A stretch of DNA of 64,000 nucleotides from Hellea sp. (GCA_020627655.1 JAHDGM010000001.1:54016-118015); one strand, 5' to 3'; positions 1-9,486 are shown, numbered from the stretch's first letter. The notes: generated by a model not told the origin, from the letters alone. Made by a program: numbers and translations.

Positions 1-267
1 TTTGAAAACTTATCCCGCCGTAACAACAATGCAGGTATTAAGTCTGTATCGACGGCTCTCGTTCAGTCTGAGCGATATGGTACGCCGCTTGGCGACACTT
101 TAAGAACGCTTGCCAATGAAAATCGTCAGATGCGCGTTATGGCGGCTGAGAAAAAAGCGGCGGCACTTCCGGCAAAGTTGACCGTTCCAATGATCTTATT
201 CTTCCTGCCAGTTCTGTTTATCGTTATCTTGACTCCAGCCGCAATGCGCCTAGGAACGGCTCTATAA
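1..267 (+). CDS. TadC-like type II secretion F-domain protein, C-terminal part
   Basis: The first 88 codons are open from base 1 and end at TAA 265-267, so the gene begins outside the window. The residues fit the last part of a T2SSF-domain (TadC-type) inner-membrane protein of the Tad/Flp pilus: a cytoplasmic helical stretch with ERYGTPLGDTL, then RMRVMAAEKKAAALPAKL-like spacing and one final membrane segment (PMILFFLPVLFIVILTP). TadC works with TadB as the platform on which the Flp pilus is assembled. It is followed at once by a strong terminator, so it is the last gene of its operon. The next gene, a TPR lipoprotein, is convergent. The family call is good; TadC rather than TadB rests on its position as last gene and on the short C-terminus. 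Confidence 0.75.
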   Translation, partial: FENLSRRNNNAGIKSVSTALVQSERYGTPLGDTLRTLANENRQMRVMAAEKKAAALPAKLTVPMILFFLPVLFIVILTPAAMRLGTAL

Positions 268-298
268 AAAAGCGAAGAGTTAAATTAATTAAGTTGTA

Positions 299-331
299 AA
301 AAAAAGCCGCCTTGTTGGGGCGGCTTTTTTG
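299..331 (+). terminator. Rho-independent terminator after the TadC-like gene
   Basis: A GCCGCC/GGCGGC stem (306-311 with 319-324) has a seven-base loop. It is extended by a run of A on the left and T on the right (325-330). The T run serves the plus strand, and the mirrored A run can also serve the convergent TPR gene at 371-1525, so the element is probably bidirectional. Confidence 0.9.
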
Positions 332-370
332 TAAGTGTTTTCTCAACCTCTAGATTTGTCCGGAAGGCTT

Positions 371-1525
371 TTAGCGCCGCCGCGCTGCGCCGCGCCGGGC
401 TTGCTCTTGAACCGGATATGGGGCTGGCCGTATTTGCGCTGCGTATGGGTTAGGATAACCGCCCGGGGCTGTTTGATGTTGTTGTGTCTGGCTGGGCACT
501 GGTTGTTGAGGCGCTCTTGGACGAGATGCTACGCTGGCTTGTTTATGTTGTACAGAGTTTGCAATCCTGTCGAGTATGTTTCCGGATGGAGCTGGCTGGT
601 TTTGTCCGTTATAGGGAATGACCATTTTACTCTGGCTAGATCCCGATGCAACTGACCTGGCCATTGCAGATGCGGACGTTGGTTGACCAGCTTGCTGACC
701 AATAACTGTTCGGCTTGCGCGGTGTCCGAAAGTTGCCGCCGGCGCCTGAGACGCTTGGGCGGGCTGCCTATACTGAGCTTGTGCTGGGGCAGTGGGCGCG
801 GACCTCGGAGCGGCCATGCCCATTTGCGTAGCGGGTTTGCCTTGCAGCTGCATAATCATATTGAGATTTTGTTTAATGCCGTCACCGGCCTCTGGATGAC
901 TGGCCGCACGGCGAAGCCACTGTTCTGCTGTAGCGGCATCACCGGCGAGTGCAAAACTCAAACCCATATTGGCCATGATATTAGGATCATGGGGGGTGAT
1001 TTGAAGGGCTCGACTGTAATGTCTCCGAGCCAAATCATATTGCTCACTCTGATCTAGAGCAGCGCCTTTGAGTGACCATAGACGGGCATATCCGGGCGCG
1101 GTCCTAAGGGCACTATCCAGAGGTTTTATGGCTTCTGATCCGCGTTCCAGTGCTATAAGGGCGGCTGCATGTTCCGCTATGAGATAAGGGTCGTTAGGAT
1201 ACATGGCGCGCGTTGTTTGGGTAACTTCATAGGCTTTGCTTGGGTTACCCATTTTGCGGACAGCCGATGCCAGCTTAACTGCTGATTCCAGGTCTGCCGG
1301 ATTAAGCTGATATTCCCGTGACCAGAACGCGGCTTGCGCCAGCGCATCTTGTGTTTCGATATTGGTCCGCATTTGACGGGTTGCGGGTTGGTATTTTGAC
1401 GGCGTCAGATTAGAGACCATCTCTTTTTCCTGCTCAGAGTAATTCCCTGCAATGGAGCAGGCAGATAACATTAAAAATGAACTGCCAATCAGGGCCAGTG
1501 CCAATTTTCTTGTTGTCATAGTCAT
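371..1525 (-). CDS. TPR-repeat lipoprotein, TadD-like
   Basis: This is a 384-residue predicted lipoprotein. The N-terminus has a short basic stretch, a hydrophobic segment and a lipobox (LSAC, Cys near residue 23). Residues about 60-210 hold several tetratricopeptide repeats (for example ARLWSLKGAALDQSEQYDLA followed by IMANMGLSFALAGD). The C-terminal 150 residues are low-complexity, rich in Ala, Gln and Pro. This layout matches TadD, the TPR lipoprotein of Tad pili, and the TadC-like gene lies next door, though convergent rather than in the same operon. A second ATG six bases downstream (1519) has the better-spaced AGGA and may be the true start. An outer-membrane pilotin-like role is inferred from the family. 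Confidence 0.7.
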   Translation of the reverse strand: MTMTTRKLALALIGSSFLMLSACSIAGNYSEQEKEMVSNLTPSKYQPATRQMRTNIETQDALAQAAFWSREYQLNPADLESAVKLASAVRKMGNPSKAYEVTQTTRAMYPNDPYLIAEHAAALIALERGSEAIKPLDSALRTAPGYARLWSLKGAALDQSEQYDLARRHYSRALQITPHDPNIMANMGLSFALAGDAATAEQWLRRAASHPEAGDGIKQNLNMIMQLQGKPATQMGMAAPRSAPTAPAQAQYRQPAQASQAPAATFGHRASRTVIGQQAGQPTSASAMARSVASGSSQSKMVIPYNGQNQPAPSGNILDRIANSVQHKQASVASRPRAPQQPVPSQTQQHQTAPGGYPNPYAAQIRPAPYPVQEQARRGAARRR

Positions 1526-1627
1526 ATCCTGAGCCGGTTAGTAAGGTTATTCGGTTGCGCGAAGCGCTGAATTCGTTAACAAACGTAAACAAATGCGGTT
1601 AACGAGACGTTACTATTTGAGGCCTGT

Positions 1628-3031
1628 ATGCGCGCGATATTCAGAAAAACACAGCAAACCCGTGAAGGCGAGGCGCCTATCCCGATCTGGGTTTGCAGGC
1701 CTGATGATGTTGATGGAGTTCTGGCAGGTTTAGGGCCGCTGCAACGCAGTTTTGCAAAAACGAAAAAGTTTTTGGGGGAGGCTGGGCAGCGTGTTGAATT
1801 ACCCTCAGATGATGGGAGTATTAGCGGGGTTCTGGCTGGTGTTGGCGCGAATATGCAGGATGAACTTGGTCCTATACAGACGGGCCGGTTATCGTCTGCG
1901 CTAAGAGAAGGGGTTTATACATTAGAGCATATTCCGTCCGATTGGGATGGAGACTTAGCTGCAATTGGATGGGGTTTGGGTGCCTATAAATTTGATGGTT
2001 ATCTGAAAGAACAGAAAAACTTCCCGGTCTTAGTATTGTATGGATATGACAATGCAGAAGAGATAGAAAATATCGTTGAAGCCATTCATCTGGGTCGTGA
2101 TCTGATAAATACACCGCCGAATGATATGGGGCCGGAAGCCCTGGAAGCAGCAGCCCGAATGATGGGCGAAGAATATGGAGCGAAGATTTCGGTTATCCGC
2201 GGGAAAGAACTGCTGGATCAGAACTATCCCATGATCCATGCCGTTGGCCGCGCAGCACATGAAGAGCCCCGTTTGGTCGAGCTTGAATGGGGCAATCCCG
2301 AGCATCCACGCCTGGCAATTTGCGGCAAGGGCATCACATTTGATACCGGCGGTGTAAACATTAAATCGGCCAGTAGTGCCAGATTGATGAAAAAGGATAT
2401 GGGCGGCGCTGCACATGCCATAGCTCTGGCGAAAATGATCATGGCGGGTCAGCTGAAAGTTCGCCTGCACATGTTACTCGCGATCGCTGAAAATTCGGTC
2501 TCAGCAGGCGCTTATCGACCAGGCGATATCTTACAGTCACGCGCGGGCAAGACAGTTGAAATTGATAATACGGATGCTGAAGGACGGCTCGTCCTAGGCG
2601 ACGCTTTGACCAAGGCCAGCGAGGACGACCCTGTCTTGATGATTGATTTTGCGACTTTAACCGGTGCGGCTCGTGTGGCCCTTGGCCCGACTTTGCCGCC
2701 CTTTTTTACAAATCATGCGGCAGCTGTAGAACCTGTATTGAAATACACCAACGAAGTTTATGACCCTGTCTGGCATATGCCCTTATGGGCACCTTATATG
2801 CGACTGCTAAAGTCACCAATTGCAGATATGAAAAATGCAGGCGGAGGGTTTGCAGGTTGTATCACTGCAGCGCTTTTCCTGGAGCAGTTCGTTATGGATA
2901 AACCATGGATGCATTTTGACGTCTATGGCTGGAATCCGACTGCGCTTCCTGGGCATCCCGCAGGCGGTGAAATGTTCGCGTTACGCGGATTATATCAATG
3001 GATAAAAAGCGGTGGTCTTAACCAGCTTTAA
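1628..3031 (+). CDS. M17 leucyl aminopeptidase family protein
   Basis: The 467-residue product is a cytosol-type aminopeptidase that removes N-terminal residues from peptides using two metal ions. The signature NTDAEGRL is present near residue 315, with the upstream metal-binding GKGITFDTGG and KKDMGGAA segments (Lys and Asp ligands) near residues 230-260. The N-terminal domain (about 1-140) is the variable regulatory domain usual for M17 enzymes. The ATG at 1628 follows GAGG at a suitable distance. The 3' end overlaps the convergent membrane-protein gene by 14 bases. In many alphaproteobacteria this aminopeptidase sits beside an NlpC/P60 hydrolase; here that hydrolase is at 4690-5520, with two genes in between. 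A role in peptide turnover is inferred. Confidence 0.93.
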   Translation: MRAIFRKTQQTREGEAPIPIWVCRPDDVDGVLAGLGPLQRSFAKTKKFLGEAGQRVELPSDDGSISGVLAGVGANMQDELGPIQTGRLSSALREGVYTLEHIPSDWDGDLAAIGWGLGAYKFDGYLKEQKNFPVLVLYGYDNAEEIENIVEAIHLGRDLINTPPNDMGPEALEAAARMMGEEYGAKISVIRGKELLDQNYPMIHAVGRAAHEEPRLVELEWGNPEHPRLAICGKGITFDTGGVNIKSASSARLMKKDMGGAAHAIALAKMIMAGQLKVRLHMLLAIAENSVSAGAYRPGDILQSRAGKTVEIDNTDAEGRLVLGDALTKASEDDPVLMIDFATLTGAARVALGPTLPPFFTNHAAAVEPVLKYTNEVYDPVWHMPLWAPYMRLLKSPIADMKNAGGGFAGCITAALFLEQFVMDKPWMHFDVYGWNPTALPGHPAGGEMFALRGLYQWIKSGGLNQL

Positions 3032-4106
3032 GCTGTGGCGTTGGCTCAATTAGTCTTTTTGTCCAATCATAGCTACGCGCACTGACGAGTTTATGTGCAC
3101 CCGATGACAGTATGAGTGTAACCGGTAGAGAGAGCGCGATAAGCTGCCATGATGTAATTTCAGGCAGGGCCAAAAGAAGCATCTGTGAAACCGGCCAATT
3201 CAGAAGATAAATAGCCAGTGCCAATGCTGGCCAGTTATTTAGCATTTTCATCTGATCAGTTTTTAAAGAGAGAATTGTAAAAGCCATCCAGCTCCAGGCG
3301 CAGGTTAAAAGAATTTCAATGACGGGGCTCCACTGCAGGAAGCTAAACCAGATCACAGCTGTCGCAAAAAAGGCGATTGTAATGGCCATATTAGTACGAA
3401 CAGACTTTGGGAGTTTGTCACGCCAAGCAAAGACGCTCATACCGGCTAGAAAAGGCCATCCCAGTCTTGCCGCTAACATAAGATTGTCAGGAACATCACC
3501 GCCATTAACGTAATAATACTGCATAGTGAAATGACAAAATATGGCACTCAGTGTAATGAAAAGGGTAAGTCTTTTGTTTTTGAAAAACCCAAAGAAGTGC
3601 CCAAGACTGGCTGCGATATGTGCAATCAAGCCCCACTTTAAGGTCCAAATGGCTCCCTGTATCAGGCACATATATTTGGCATCGTCCAATAAGCCGGGTA
3701 GAGGTTCACCGGGACGTAGGCAGCTGACTGTGCCTAGAAAATACACACCGAGTTTTTTCACCGTATCCCCCAGAGAATCTGAGCTGACACCGAAAAGTGG
3801 GTAAATAACTAAAACTGAAATAAGGGTTACAAACGCCAATAAGGGTAGATTACGTCCTGCGCGGGAGATCAGATATTTTTTGATTGAACCATGTCGGTTC
3901 AGACTCCGCATGGCCATAATGCCGGAAATAAAAAATAAAAGCGAAATACCGATCCAGCTGGGATCATAGCCTAAATGGGCCAGCTTTTCGGTTTCCCCGG
4001 GGCCAATAGGCATAGTCGAAGCATACCCTAACGCAATCATCAAAACGATGAATATCCGCACAGCGTTAAGTTTGTGCAGATTGAAATCTGTCGTTTTTTC
4101 AGTCAT
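3018..4106 (-). CDS. Acyltransferase-3-like integral membrane protein
   Basis: A polytopic membrane protein of about 362 residues with roughly ten hydrophobic segments, resembling the acyltransferase 3 (OafA/OpgC-like) family, which moves acyl groups onto envelope sugars. The start at 4106 (MTEKTTDF) fits the family's short cytoplasmic lead; an upstream ATG at 4157 would add 17 unlikely residues. The N-terminal motif reads LNAVRIFIVLMIALGYA. The Arg is kept, but the position where family members usually have the catalytic His appears to be Tyr. It may therefore be inactive or belong to a divergent branch. Downstream the sequence keeps the GIMAMRSL region and later helices. The gene is convergent with the aminopeptidase and divergent from the MarR gene. 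Confidence 0.65.
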   Translation of the reverse strand: MTEKTTDFNLHKLNAVRIFIVLMIALGYASTMPIGPGETEKLAHLGYDPSWIGISLLFFISGIMAMRSLNRHGSIKKYLISRAGRNLPLLAFVTLISVLVIYPLFGVSSDSLGDTVKKLGVYFLGTVSCLRPGEPLPGLLDDAKYMCLIQGAIWTLKWGLIAHIAASLGHFFGFFKNKRLTLFITLSAIFCHFTMQYYYVNGGDVPDNLMLAARLGWPFLAGMSVFAWRDKLPKSVRTNMAITIAFFATAVIWFSFLQWSPVIEILLTCAWSWMAFTILSLKTDQMKMLNNWPALALAIYLLNWPVSQMLLLALPEITSWQLIALSLPVTLILSSGAHKLVSARSYDWTKRLIEPTPQLKAG

Positions 4107-4309
4107 TTTTGCTACACAGTACCCGTAAAAGTGGTGTTGATGCATATATTGCGCCAAAAAAGTTTAAAATGTGTTGGAAAATACTGAATCTTTTGAATCG
4201 CTTAGGCGAAAGTAAAGGGTCCTTCTTAATATCCGCCTTGACCGGAGAATCTCTCTTATGCGATTCTGTTTATTCAGTCAGTGATTTGCATCATAATAAG
4301 AGGGGATTT

Positions 4310-4681
4310 ATGTCGCGACGTGTCGTGCCGGTAAAGTTTAATCGCCGTGATGCTTTATCATTATGGCATGATGTTACCATGACCAGCGTGCTTGAAACCG
4401 GACCTGATTTATCCTCGCGCCAACAAGCCCTTATGATGACCGTATATCTGGAAACAGGGCCTCACACGGTACGTTCTTTGGCGGCCAAACTAAATGTCAC
4501 TAAAGCCGTTATAACGCGGGCTATTGATAGCCTAGAGTCGCAGAGATTTGTTCGGAGATGCCCCGACCCCAAGGATAAGCGATCAGTTATCATTGAGCGA
4601 ACAGGACGGGGTTCAAATTATCTGAGCGATTTTGCCGAACGCATTCGTGGACACTTGATCAATGGATCACAAGTCGCCTAA
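4310..4681 (+). CDS. MarR-family winged-helix regulator
   Basis: A 123-residue DNA-binding protein. The ATG at 4310 is preceded by AGGGG; longer readings upstream lack support. A winged helix is clear around residues 45-105: TVRSLAAKLNVTKAVITRAI is the helix-turn-helix, and RRCPDPKDKRSVIIERT is the wing with the typical D-x-R-S-V pattern. The flanking helices for MarR dimerisation are short. It lies nine bases ahead of the NlpC/P60 gene, so the two are probably co-transcribed. Its target and ligand cannot be read from the sequence. Confidence 0.8.
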   Translation: MSRRVVPVKFNRRDALSLWHDVTMTSVLETGPDLSSRQQALMMTVYLETGPHTVRSLAAKLNVTKAVITRAIDSLESQRFVRRCPDPKDKRSVIIERTGRGSNYLSDFAERIRGHLINGSQVA

Positions 4682-4689
4682 TCTAGGGC

Positions 4690-5520
4690 ATGCGTAGACG
4701 CGACCCCAGAAATTTTATCGACATAGCCAAGTGGCCGTTACTGGAAACACTTATTGTAGATGTTCCTTCGACTTTTACCCGGTCCAAGCCGCGCCCGAGT
4801 GCATCAGCCGGAACGCAGCTCATTTATGGGCAGCGGTTCAATGTTCATCGCCGTGGACGCGGCTGGGTTTGGGGGCAATCTGTCTATAACCTGCCCGGAG
4901 CAGAATATTCCGGCTATGTGGGCTGGGTAAGGGGGGCTCATCTCGGCGGCCTTCAAAAGGCACCAGAATTTAAAGTGACCGTTTTATCAGCGCCTGTGTT
5001 TAAAGCGAGCTCTATCAAAAGCCCGGTATTAATGTATCTGCCTCTAGGTGCTCAGCTAACAGGACAGGCTAGTGAGGGCTTTCTTGAATTGGCAAATGGT
5101 TTTGTGGACTTAAAACATACCGACCCGGTTAATGCTCAATCGCGGGCCAAAGACTGGGTGGCGATTGCTGAATCTATGATCGGACAGCCTTATATATGGG
5201 GTGGCGTGAGCAGTCATGGCCTGGATTGCACCGGACTGGTGCAAACGTCTCTGCGTATGTTTGGCCTGGACGCGCCGCGGGATTCTGATCAACAGGCAGG
5301 CCTTGGCGAAGCCGTTCCAATCACATCAGGGCTTTTAGGTTTAAAACGCGGGGATCTTGTTTTTTGGCAAGGGCATGTTGGGATTATGATGTCGCCAACG
5401 CGGCTTTTACACGCCAATGCTTTTCATATGATTGTTGCGACCGAGCCGCTTAAAACGGCTGCGACGCGCATTGTTAAAAGCGCCGGTCCTATAACGGCAA
5501 TCCGGCGGCTGAACTTTTAA
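4690..5520 (+). CDS. C40 (NlpC/P60) peptidoglycan endopeptidase with SH3-like domains
   Basis: The 276-residue protein has bacterial SH3-like sequence in about the first 140 residues and an NlpC/P60 domain from about 150 to the end. The catalytic Cys lies in GLDCTGLVQ, the His in GHVGIM, and a third polar residue in LLHANAF, the usual C40 triad. Such enzymes cut bonds in stem peptides of peptidoglycan. No signal peptide is visible, which suggests action on imported muropeptides. The nearby M17 aminopeptidase would fit a joint recycling role; that is inference. The stop codon overlaps the convergent PQQ dehydrogenase gene by four bases. Confidence 0.9.
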   Translation: MRRRDPRNFIDIAKWPLLETLIVDVPSTFTRSKPRPSASAGTQLIYGQRFNVHRRGRGWVWGQSVYNLPGAEYSGYVGWVRGAHLGGLQKAPEFKVTVLSAPVFKASSIKSPVLMYLPLGAQLTGQASEGFLELANGFVDLKHTDPVNAQSRAKDWVAIAESMIGQPYIWGGVSSHGLDCTGLVQTSLRMFGLDAPRDSDQQAGLGEAVPITSGLLGLKRGDLVFWQGHVGIMMSPTRLLHANAFHMIVATEPLKTAATRIVKSAGPITAIRRLNF

Positions 5521-7637
5521 TCATCAATCGTATTATAGAATGTTTGATCGCGACCTTTTCTGGCTTCCGATATGACATAGGCGCGAATGGCTTCGACTGT
5601 ATCCGTGTCATAAACATCAGAAAATTTGGGCATTCCGTTTTCGGCGAGCATACCGTCGCGGACAACTTCCTGCCAAAGATCAGGGTCTCGCGTAATGCCT
5701 GAATATTGAAGATTCGGGACAAGGCCTGAAGCAAAGGCGTGGTCGCCGTGACAGACGACGCAGCTATTAGCATAAGCTTGGTGTCCCTTAGTCAGGGCTT
5801 CTGCGCTGATATCAACTGGATCCGGGAGATCAAACTCCGGAATATGTTCAGCTTCTGGCGCAGGGAGCTGACTATCCGCGCCTAATTTAAACACCAGAAC
5901 ACGCCCTGAGTTAAAGTCACTCCCTGAGGGCATTACGCCGCCATATCCCAAGACATATGATCCGCCATAGCCTGAGGCCACAGCAACATATTGCTCTTCA
6001 TCAAGTTCGTAAGTAACCGGCGCAGCGACAATGCCGGATTGAGAAAAGAACTTCCAAAGCTGATCGCCGGTCTTGGCGTTATAAGCGGCAAAATGCGCGT
6101 CACCGGTGCCTTGAAAAACCAGATTACCAGCGGTTGATAATATACCGCCATTCCACGGGCCGTTATGTTCAAAACTCCAGGCAGCTTCTTGTTTGACAGG
6201 GTCCCAGGCGAGCAGGCGGCCTTTGACCATGGATTTCAGAGCTTTAAATGTTGCTCTGTCAGATGGTAGTAGGGCGATGGTAAAATCTGTACCAGTGTTC
6301 CAAGTGCCTGGTATATGTTTATAGTCAGCGCGATTGCCGTAAACCCAGGGGGCTTCTTGGGCTGGTATATAAACAAGACCTGTGTCGGGGCTAAAAGACA
6401 TTGGATGCCAGTTATGAGCCCCGAGCGGCCCCGGTAATTGCAGATATGGTTCTTTGTCATAATAACGCGCGGCTTCTATCTCAACAGGGCGTCCTGTTTC
6501 CTGATCAATATGTGTGGCCCAATTAACATCGACAAAATTCTTAGCGGAAATGAATTTCCCGCTTTCGCGGTCGATCACATAAAAGAACCCGTTTTTAGGT
6601 GCCTGCATGATGACTTTGCGTGTTTCGCCATTGATTTCCAGGTCCGCGAGGATCAGATGCTGCGTCGCTGTATAATCCCAGGTTTCACCGGGTGTGGTCT
6701 GATAGTGCCAGACATATTCGCCCGTATCAGGGCGGACTGCGACCATGGAGGATAAAAATAGATTATCGCCGCCCTCTGGGCTGCGAATGGATTGGTTCCA
6801 AGGCGAGCCATTGCCGACGCCAAAATATAAAAGGTCAAGATCGGGATCATAAGCCATAGCGTCCCAGGCTGTTCCGCCGCCGCCCGCTGTCCACCATTCC
6901 CCGTTCCAGGTCTCGGCTGCCATGGCCATTGTGTCATTTTCAAAACCATCTTCGGGATTACCGGGCACCGTATAGAAGCGCCAATCCATATGACCTGTCT
7001 TTGCATCATAGGCGCTGATATAGCCGCGTACGCCCAGTTCAGCTCCGCCATTGCCGATAATGACCTTGCCTTTAATAACGCGCGGCGCTCCGGTGATTGT
7101 GTAGGGTTTGGATTTGTCGATTGTCAGCTTTTCCCAAATGACACTGCCCGTCTTAGCGTTCAGGGCGACAAGGCGGCCATCAATAGTTGCCGTAAATACT
7201 TTGTCGCCCCAGATGGCGACGCCCCGATTAACAAGGTCGCAACAGGCATTACTGGCTTGAACCATGTCAATCTCGGGTTCGTATGACCAGAGTTCTTCGC
7301 CGGTTCGCGCATCCAGCGCATAAACCACGTTAAAGGTCGATGTCACATACATGATGCCGTTATTGATAATAGGCGTAGCCTCAATACCGCGGCTGGAGTT
7401 CAGATCAAAAGACCAGGCAAGTCCTAATTGGCTGACATTGTCGGTGTTTACTTGGGTAAGCGGAGAATGGCGCTGCTCATCATAAGTGCGTCCATAAGAC
7501 AGCCACCCATCATTACTGGCCTCTATTATTTGCTCCGCGCCGATGGTCGCGCTAGGGCTTGATTTTACAGTTTCGCTTTTTTTACAAGCCGTGAAAGCCA
7601 GAGCTGAAGCCGCTGCCACTACTAACCATTTACGCAT
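5517..7637 (-). CDS. PQQ-dependent quinohemoprotein alcohol dehydrogenase, lipoprotein
   Basis: A 706-residue type II quinohemoprotein. The N-terminus has a signal sequence ending in a lipobox (FTAC), so it is probably anchored in the periplasm. Residues about 35-590 form the eight-bladed PQQ propeller, with repeated tryptophan-docking motifs (AKTGSVIWE, AKTGDQLWKF), the vicinal Cys pair in NACCDLVNRG, and the active-site region GGDNLFLSS. The C-terminal domain binds one haem c (CVVCH near residue 630). It would oxidise an alcohol or aldehyde and pass electrons through its own haem to a cytochrome. AGGGGAG precedes the ATG. The HupE-like, PPIase and DUF3604 genes follow upstream on the same strand and may share transcription. 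The substrate is unknown. Confidence 0.92.
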   Translation of the reverse strand: MRKWLVVAAASALAFTACKKSETVKSSPSATIGAEQIIEASNDGWLSYGRTYDEQRHSPLTQVNTDNVSQLGLAWSFDLNSSRGIEATPIINNGIMYVTSTFNVVYALDARTGEELWSYEPEIDMVQASNACCDLVNRGVAIWGDKVFTATIDGRLVALNAKTGSVIWEKLTIDKSKPYTITGAPRVIKGKVIIGNGGAELGVRGYISAYDAKTGHMDWRFYTVPGNPEDGFENDTMAMAAETWNGEWWTAGGGGTAWDAMAYDPDLDLLYFGVGNGSPWNQSIRSPEGGDNLFLSSMVAVRPDTGEYVWHYQTTPGETWDYTATQHLILADLEINGETRKVIMQAPKNGFFYVIDRESGKFISAKNFVDVNWATHIDQETGRPVEIEAARYYDKEPYLQLPGPLGAHNWHPMSFSPDTGLVYIPAQEAPWVYGNRADYKHIPGTWNTGTDFTIALLPSDRATFKALKSMVKGRLLAWDPVKQEAAWSFEHNGPWNGGILSTAGNLVFQGTGDAHFAAYNAKTGDQLWKFFSQSGIVAAPVTYELDEEQYVAVASGYGGSYVLGYGGVMPSGSDFNSGRVLVFKLGADSQLPAPEAEHIPEFDLPDPVDISAEALTKGHQAYANSCVVCHGDHAFASGLVPNLQYSGITRDPDLWQEVVRDGMLAENGMPKFSDVYDTDTVEAIRAYVISEARKGRDQTFYNTIDD

Positions 7638-7672
7638 GGTTTCTCCCCTAAATATCTTATCCCCTTAACATA

Positions 7673-8662
7673 TCATGCGATATAATCTTTGAGTCGGTCT
7701 ATCACCCAGAACATGGCCACCGTTCCGATAGCATAGGTCATGACGACTTCGAGTTTTCTGCCTGCATTGAAAGACATTTTACCTAATAGGGCAAGTAAAA
7801 TGACAAATAGGCCAATGATCAGGAACTGCCCGAGTTCAACGCCCACATTAAATAATAACAGGGCAAGAAGTTCTGTGCCTTTGGGAAGGCCGATATCTGA
7901 CAGTGCCGAAGCAAATCCGCAGCCATGAATAAGTCCGATTAAAAATCCGATCACATAAGGCCGCTCTGTGGCCAGGCTTTTATGGCCTTTACGTTTTCGC
8001 ATAATCTCGACGGCCAGCAGGACAATACTTAAAGCAATCAGGATTTCCACTGGCCGCGTTGGGATATTTAACAGGCCAAAAGCTGCAAGCCCTAGTGTTA
8101 AGCTGTGCGCGAGCGTAAATGATGTTGCGACTCCAATAATTTGTCGGCGACTCACCAGTAAAACCAGGCCGATGACGAATAATAAATGATCCCAGCCAAA
8201 TAGAATGTGGTCCACGCCAATGCGTAAATATTGTGATGTTTTGGCACCGGAGCTTTCAGAAAGTTCAAAACTAATCCGGTCAGGCTTTAAAAGCTCGCGT
8301 TTAATCTCCCCCGATGAATAATTAATTTCCACAAAGACATCCGTCAAAGTGCGCTCTAGGCCTTCTATGATGATTTGGCCAGAGATGAGATCGCAAGCTA
8401 GATTATACCGCTCGGAAATTGTGCCGGATCCAAATGTGCTTTGCGGTGTTCCACTTTTACAGGCGTCGGGAAATACGGGTTTTAACTTCAACCGCTTGCC
8501 CGACAAAACGGGCTGTTTCCAGACCACGTCATAGCTTTGCTCCGCGGTTTGCGTAACCTTTAAAAATGCAGGCCTGACTTCGTGGGCGGCGCTATCATTG
8601 GGAAATAGAAGCCACAACAAAACCGCCATAGCTGCAATTTGTAAAATCCGCGGCAGCTTCAC
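7673..8662 (-). CDS. HupE/UreJ-like membrane protein
   Basis: A 329-residue protein with a signal-like N-terminus ending near AAHEVRPA, a periplasmic domain of about 120 residues and then six or seven membrane helices. The membrane part carries the family's conserved polar motifs: GVDHILFGWDHLLF, LAHSLTLG, GLIHGCGFA and FNVGVELGQ. HupE/UreJ proteins are metal (nickel or cobalt) permease relatives; this longer subfamily (HupE/UreJ type 2) has no assigned substrate. The start overlaps the PPIase stop by four bases, so the two are translationally coupled. The periplasmic domain and the neighbouring PPIase and DUF3604 genes suggest a periplasmic process, perhaps metal supply; that is inference. 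Confidence 0.85.
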   Translation of the reverse strand: MKLPRILQIAAMAVLLWLLFPNDSAAHEVRPAFLKVTQTAEQSYDVVWKQPVLSGKRLKLKPVFPDACKSGTPQSTFGSGTISERYNLACDLISGQIIIEGLERTLTDVFVEINYSSGEIKRELLKPDRISFELSESSGAKTSQYLRIGVDHILFGWDHLLFVIGLVLLVSRRQIIGVATSFTLAHSLTLGLAAFGLLNIPTRPVEILIALSIVLLAVEIMRKRKGHKSLATERPYVIGFLIGLIHGCGFASALSDIGLPKGTELLALLLFNVGVELGQFLIIGLFVILLALLGKMSFNAGRKLEVVMTYAIGTVAMFWVIDRLKDYIA

Positions 8663-9486
8663 GGGGCAATATCCTCTACATCAACTTTGTATTTTTTGAG
8701 TAGAGCTTCGAGCCGTTTCTGATTTTCCGCGCGCGCCGTTTCTTCTTGCCAAGTTGCAGCAACGTCGCTTCGAACATCTTCGAACCGGGCAGGTGTTGCA
8801 GGCACGGTTTCGTTCAGACGAATAATATGGAGGCCAAAGGCGCTTTCTATGGGGCCTTGCCAGTCAGAACTAGCCGGTAACGCGAATAATTTTTCAGCAA
8901 AGTTTTGTCCGAATTTTCGGCTGATATCCGTTTGCGCCGAAGCGGTATAAGTTTTTTGCTCGATAAACGGATCACCTAAGGATTGCCATGTCTCATCACT
9001 GACCTGTGTCATGATGGCGTCCGCGCTTTTATATACATCATCATGCTGAGCCGGGCTTAGATAAATATGGGAAAAGCCGCGTTTTGCAGGCCTATCAAAC
9101 CGGGCCTTTCGACTATCAAACCACGCCTTTAGCTCTGCGTCAGAAGGCAAAGCCGGGGGCGCGTTGTCCTGAACCATAAAGCGCATTTTTTGCGCCAGTC
9201 GCCGTCTTATAATGGTATCATTTTCATCAAGGCCCAGACGCTGGGCCTCTCGCATCAGGGCCTGTTCCTCAATATGGGCAAATAATAGGCCTTGTATATC
9301 TTCATCGGTTGGTTGGCGCTGATTTTCCGTTGCGAAAATAGACGCCTGACGCTGAATTTCGGCGGCGCTTACATGAATGGTGTAATCGGCCTTTGTGATA
9401 TGTCTTTGCCATATGTCATGGGCCAGAAACAATCCCGCGCCCAAAAGGATGAAGTGAACCAGTGGTTCTCGCAGCCAGTTTTTCAT
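8659..9486 (-). CDS. Membrane-anchored parvulin-type peptidylprolyl isomerase
   Basis: A 275-residue protein with one N-terminal membrane anchor (about residues 8-25), a helical SurA/PpiD-like chaperone segment, a parvulin fold (FSHIYLSP ... FGQNFAEKLFALP ... FGLHIIRL) and a C-terminal helix. It would sit in the inner membrane facing the periplasm and help folding of exported proteins. It lies nine bases downstream of the DUF3604 gene and overlaps the HupE-like gene by four bases, so the three form an operon. Family members next to DUF3604 and HupE-like genes are, from memory, common in several proteobacterial groups, which suggests a dedicated folding role for that cluster. Confidence 0.88.
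   Translation of the reverse strand: MKNWLREPLVHFILLGAGLFLAHDIWQRHITKADYTIHVSAAEIQRQASIFATENQRQPTDEDIQGLLFAHIEEQALMREAQRLGLDENDTIIRRRLAQKMRFMVQDNAPPALPSDAELKAWFDSRKARFDRPAKRGFSHIYLSPAQHDDVYKSADAIMTQVSDETWQSLGDPFIEQKTYTASAQTDISRKFGQNFAEKLFALPASSDWQGPIESAFGLHIIRLNETVPATPARFEDVRSDVAATWQEETARAENQKRLEALLKKYKVDVEDIAP

Noticed and set aside
335..655. Plus-strand open frames opposite the TPR gene (335-655 and 683-1057)
   Set aside because: They are shadows of the minus-strand TPR gene with no ribosome site or family match.
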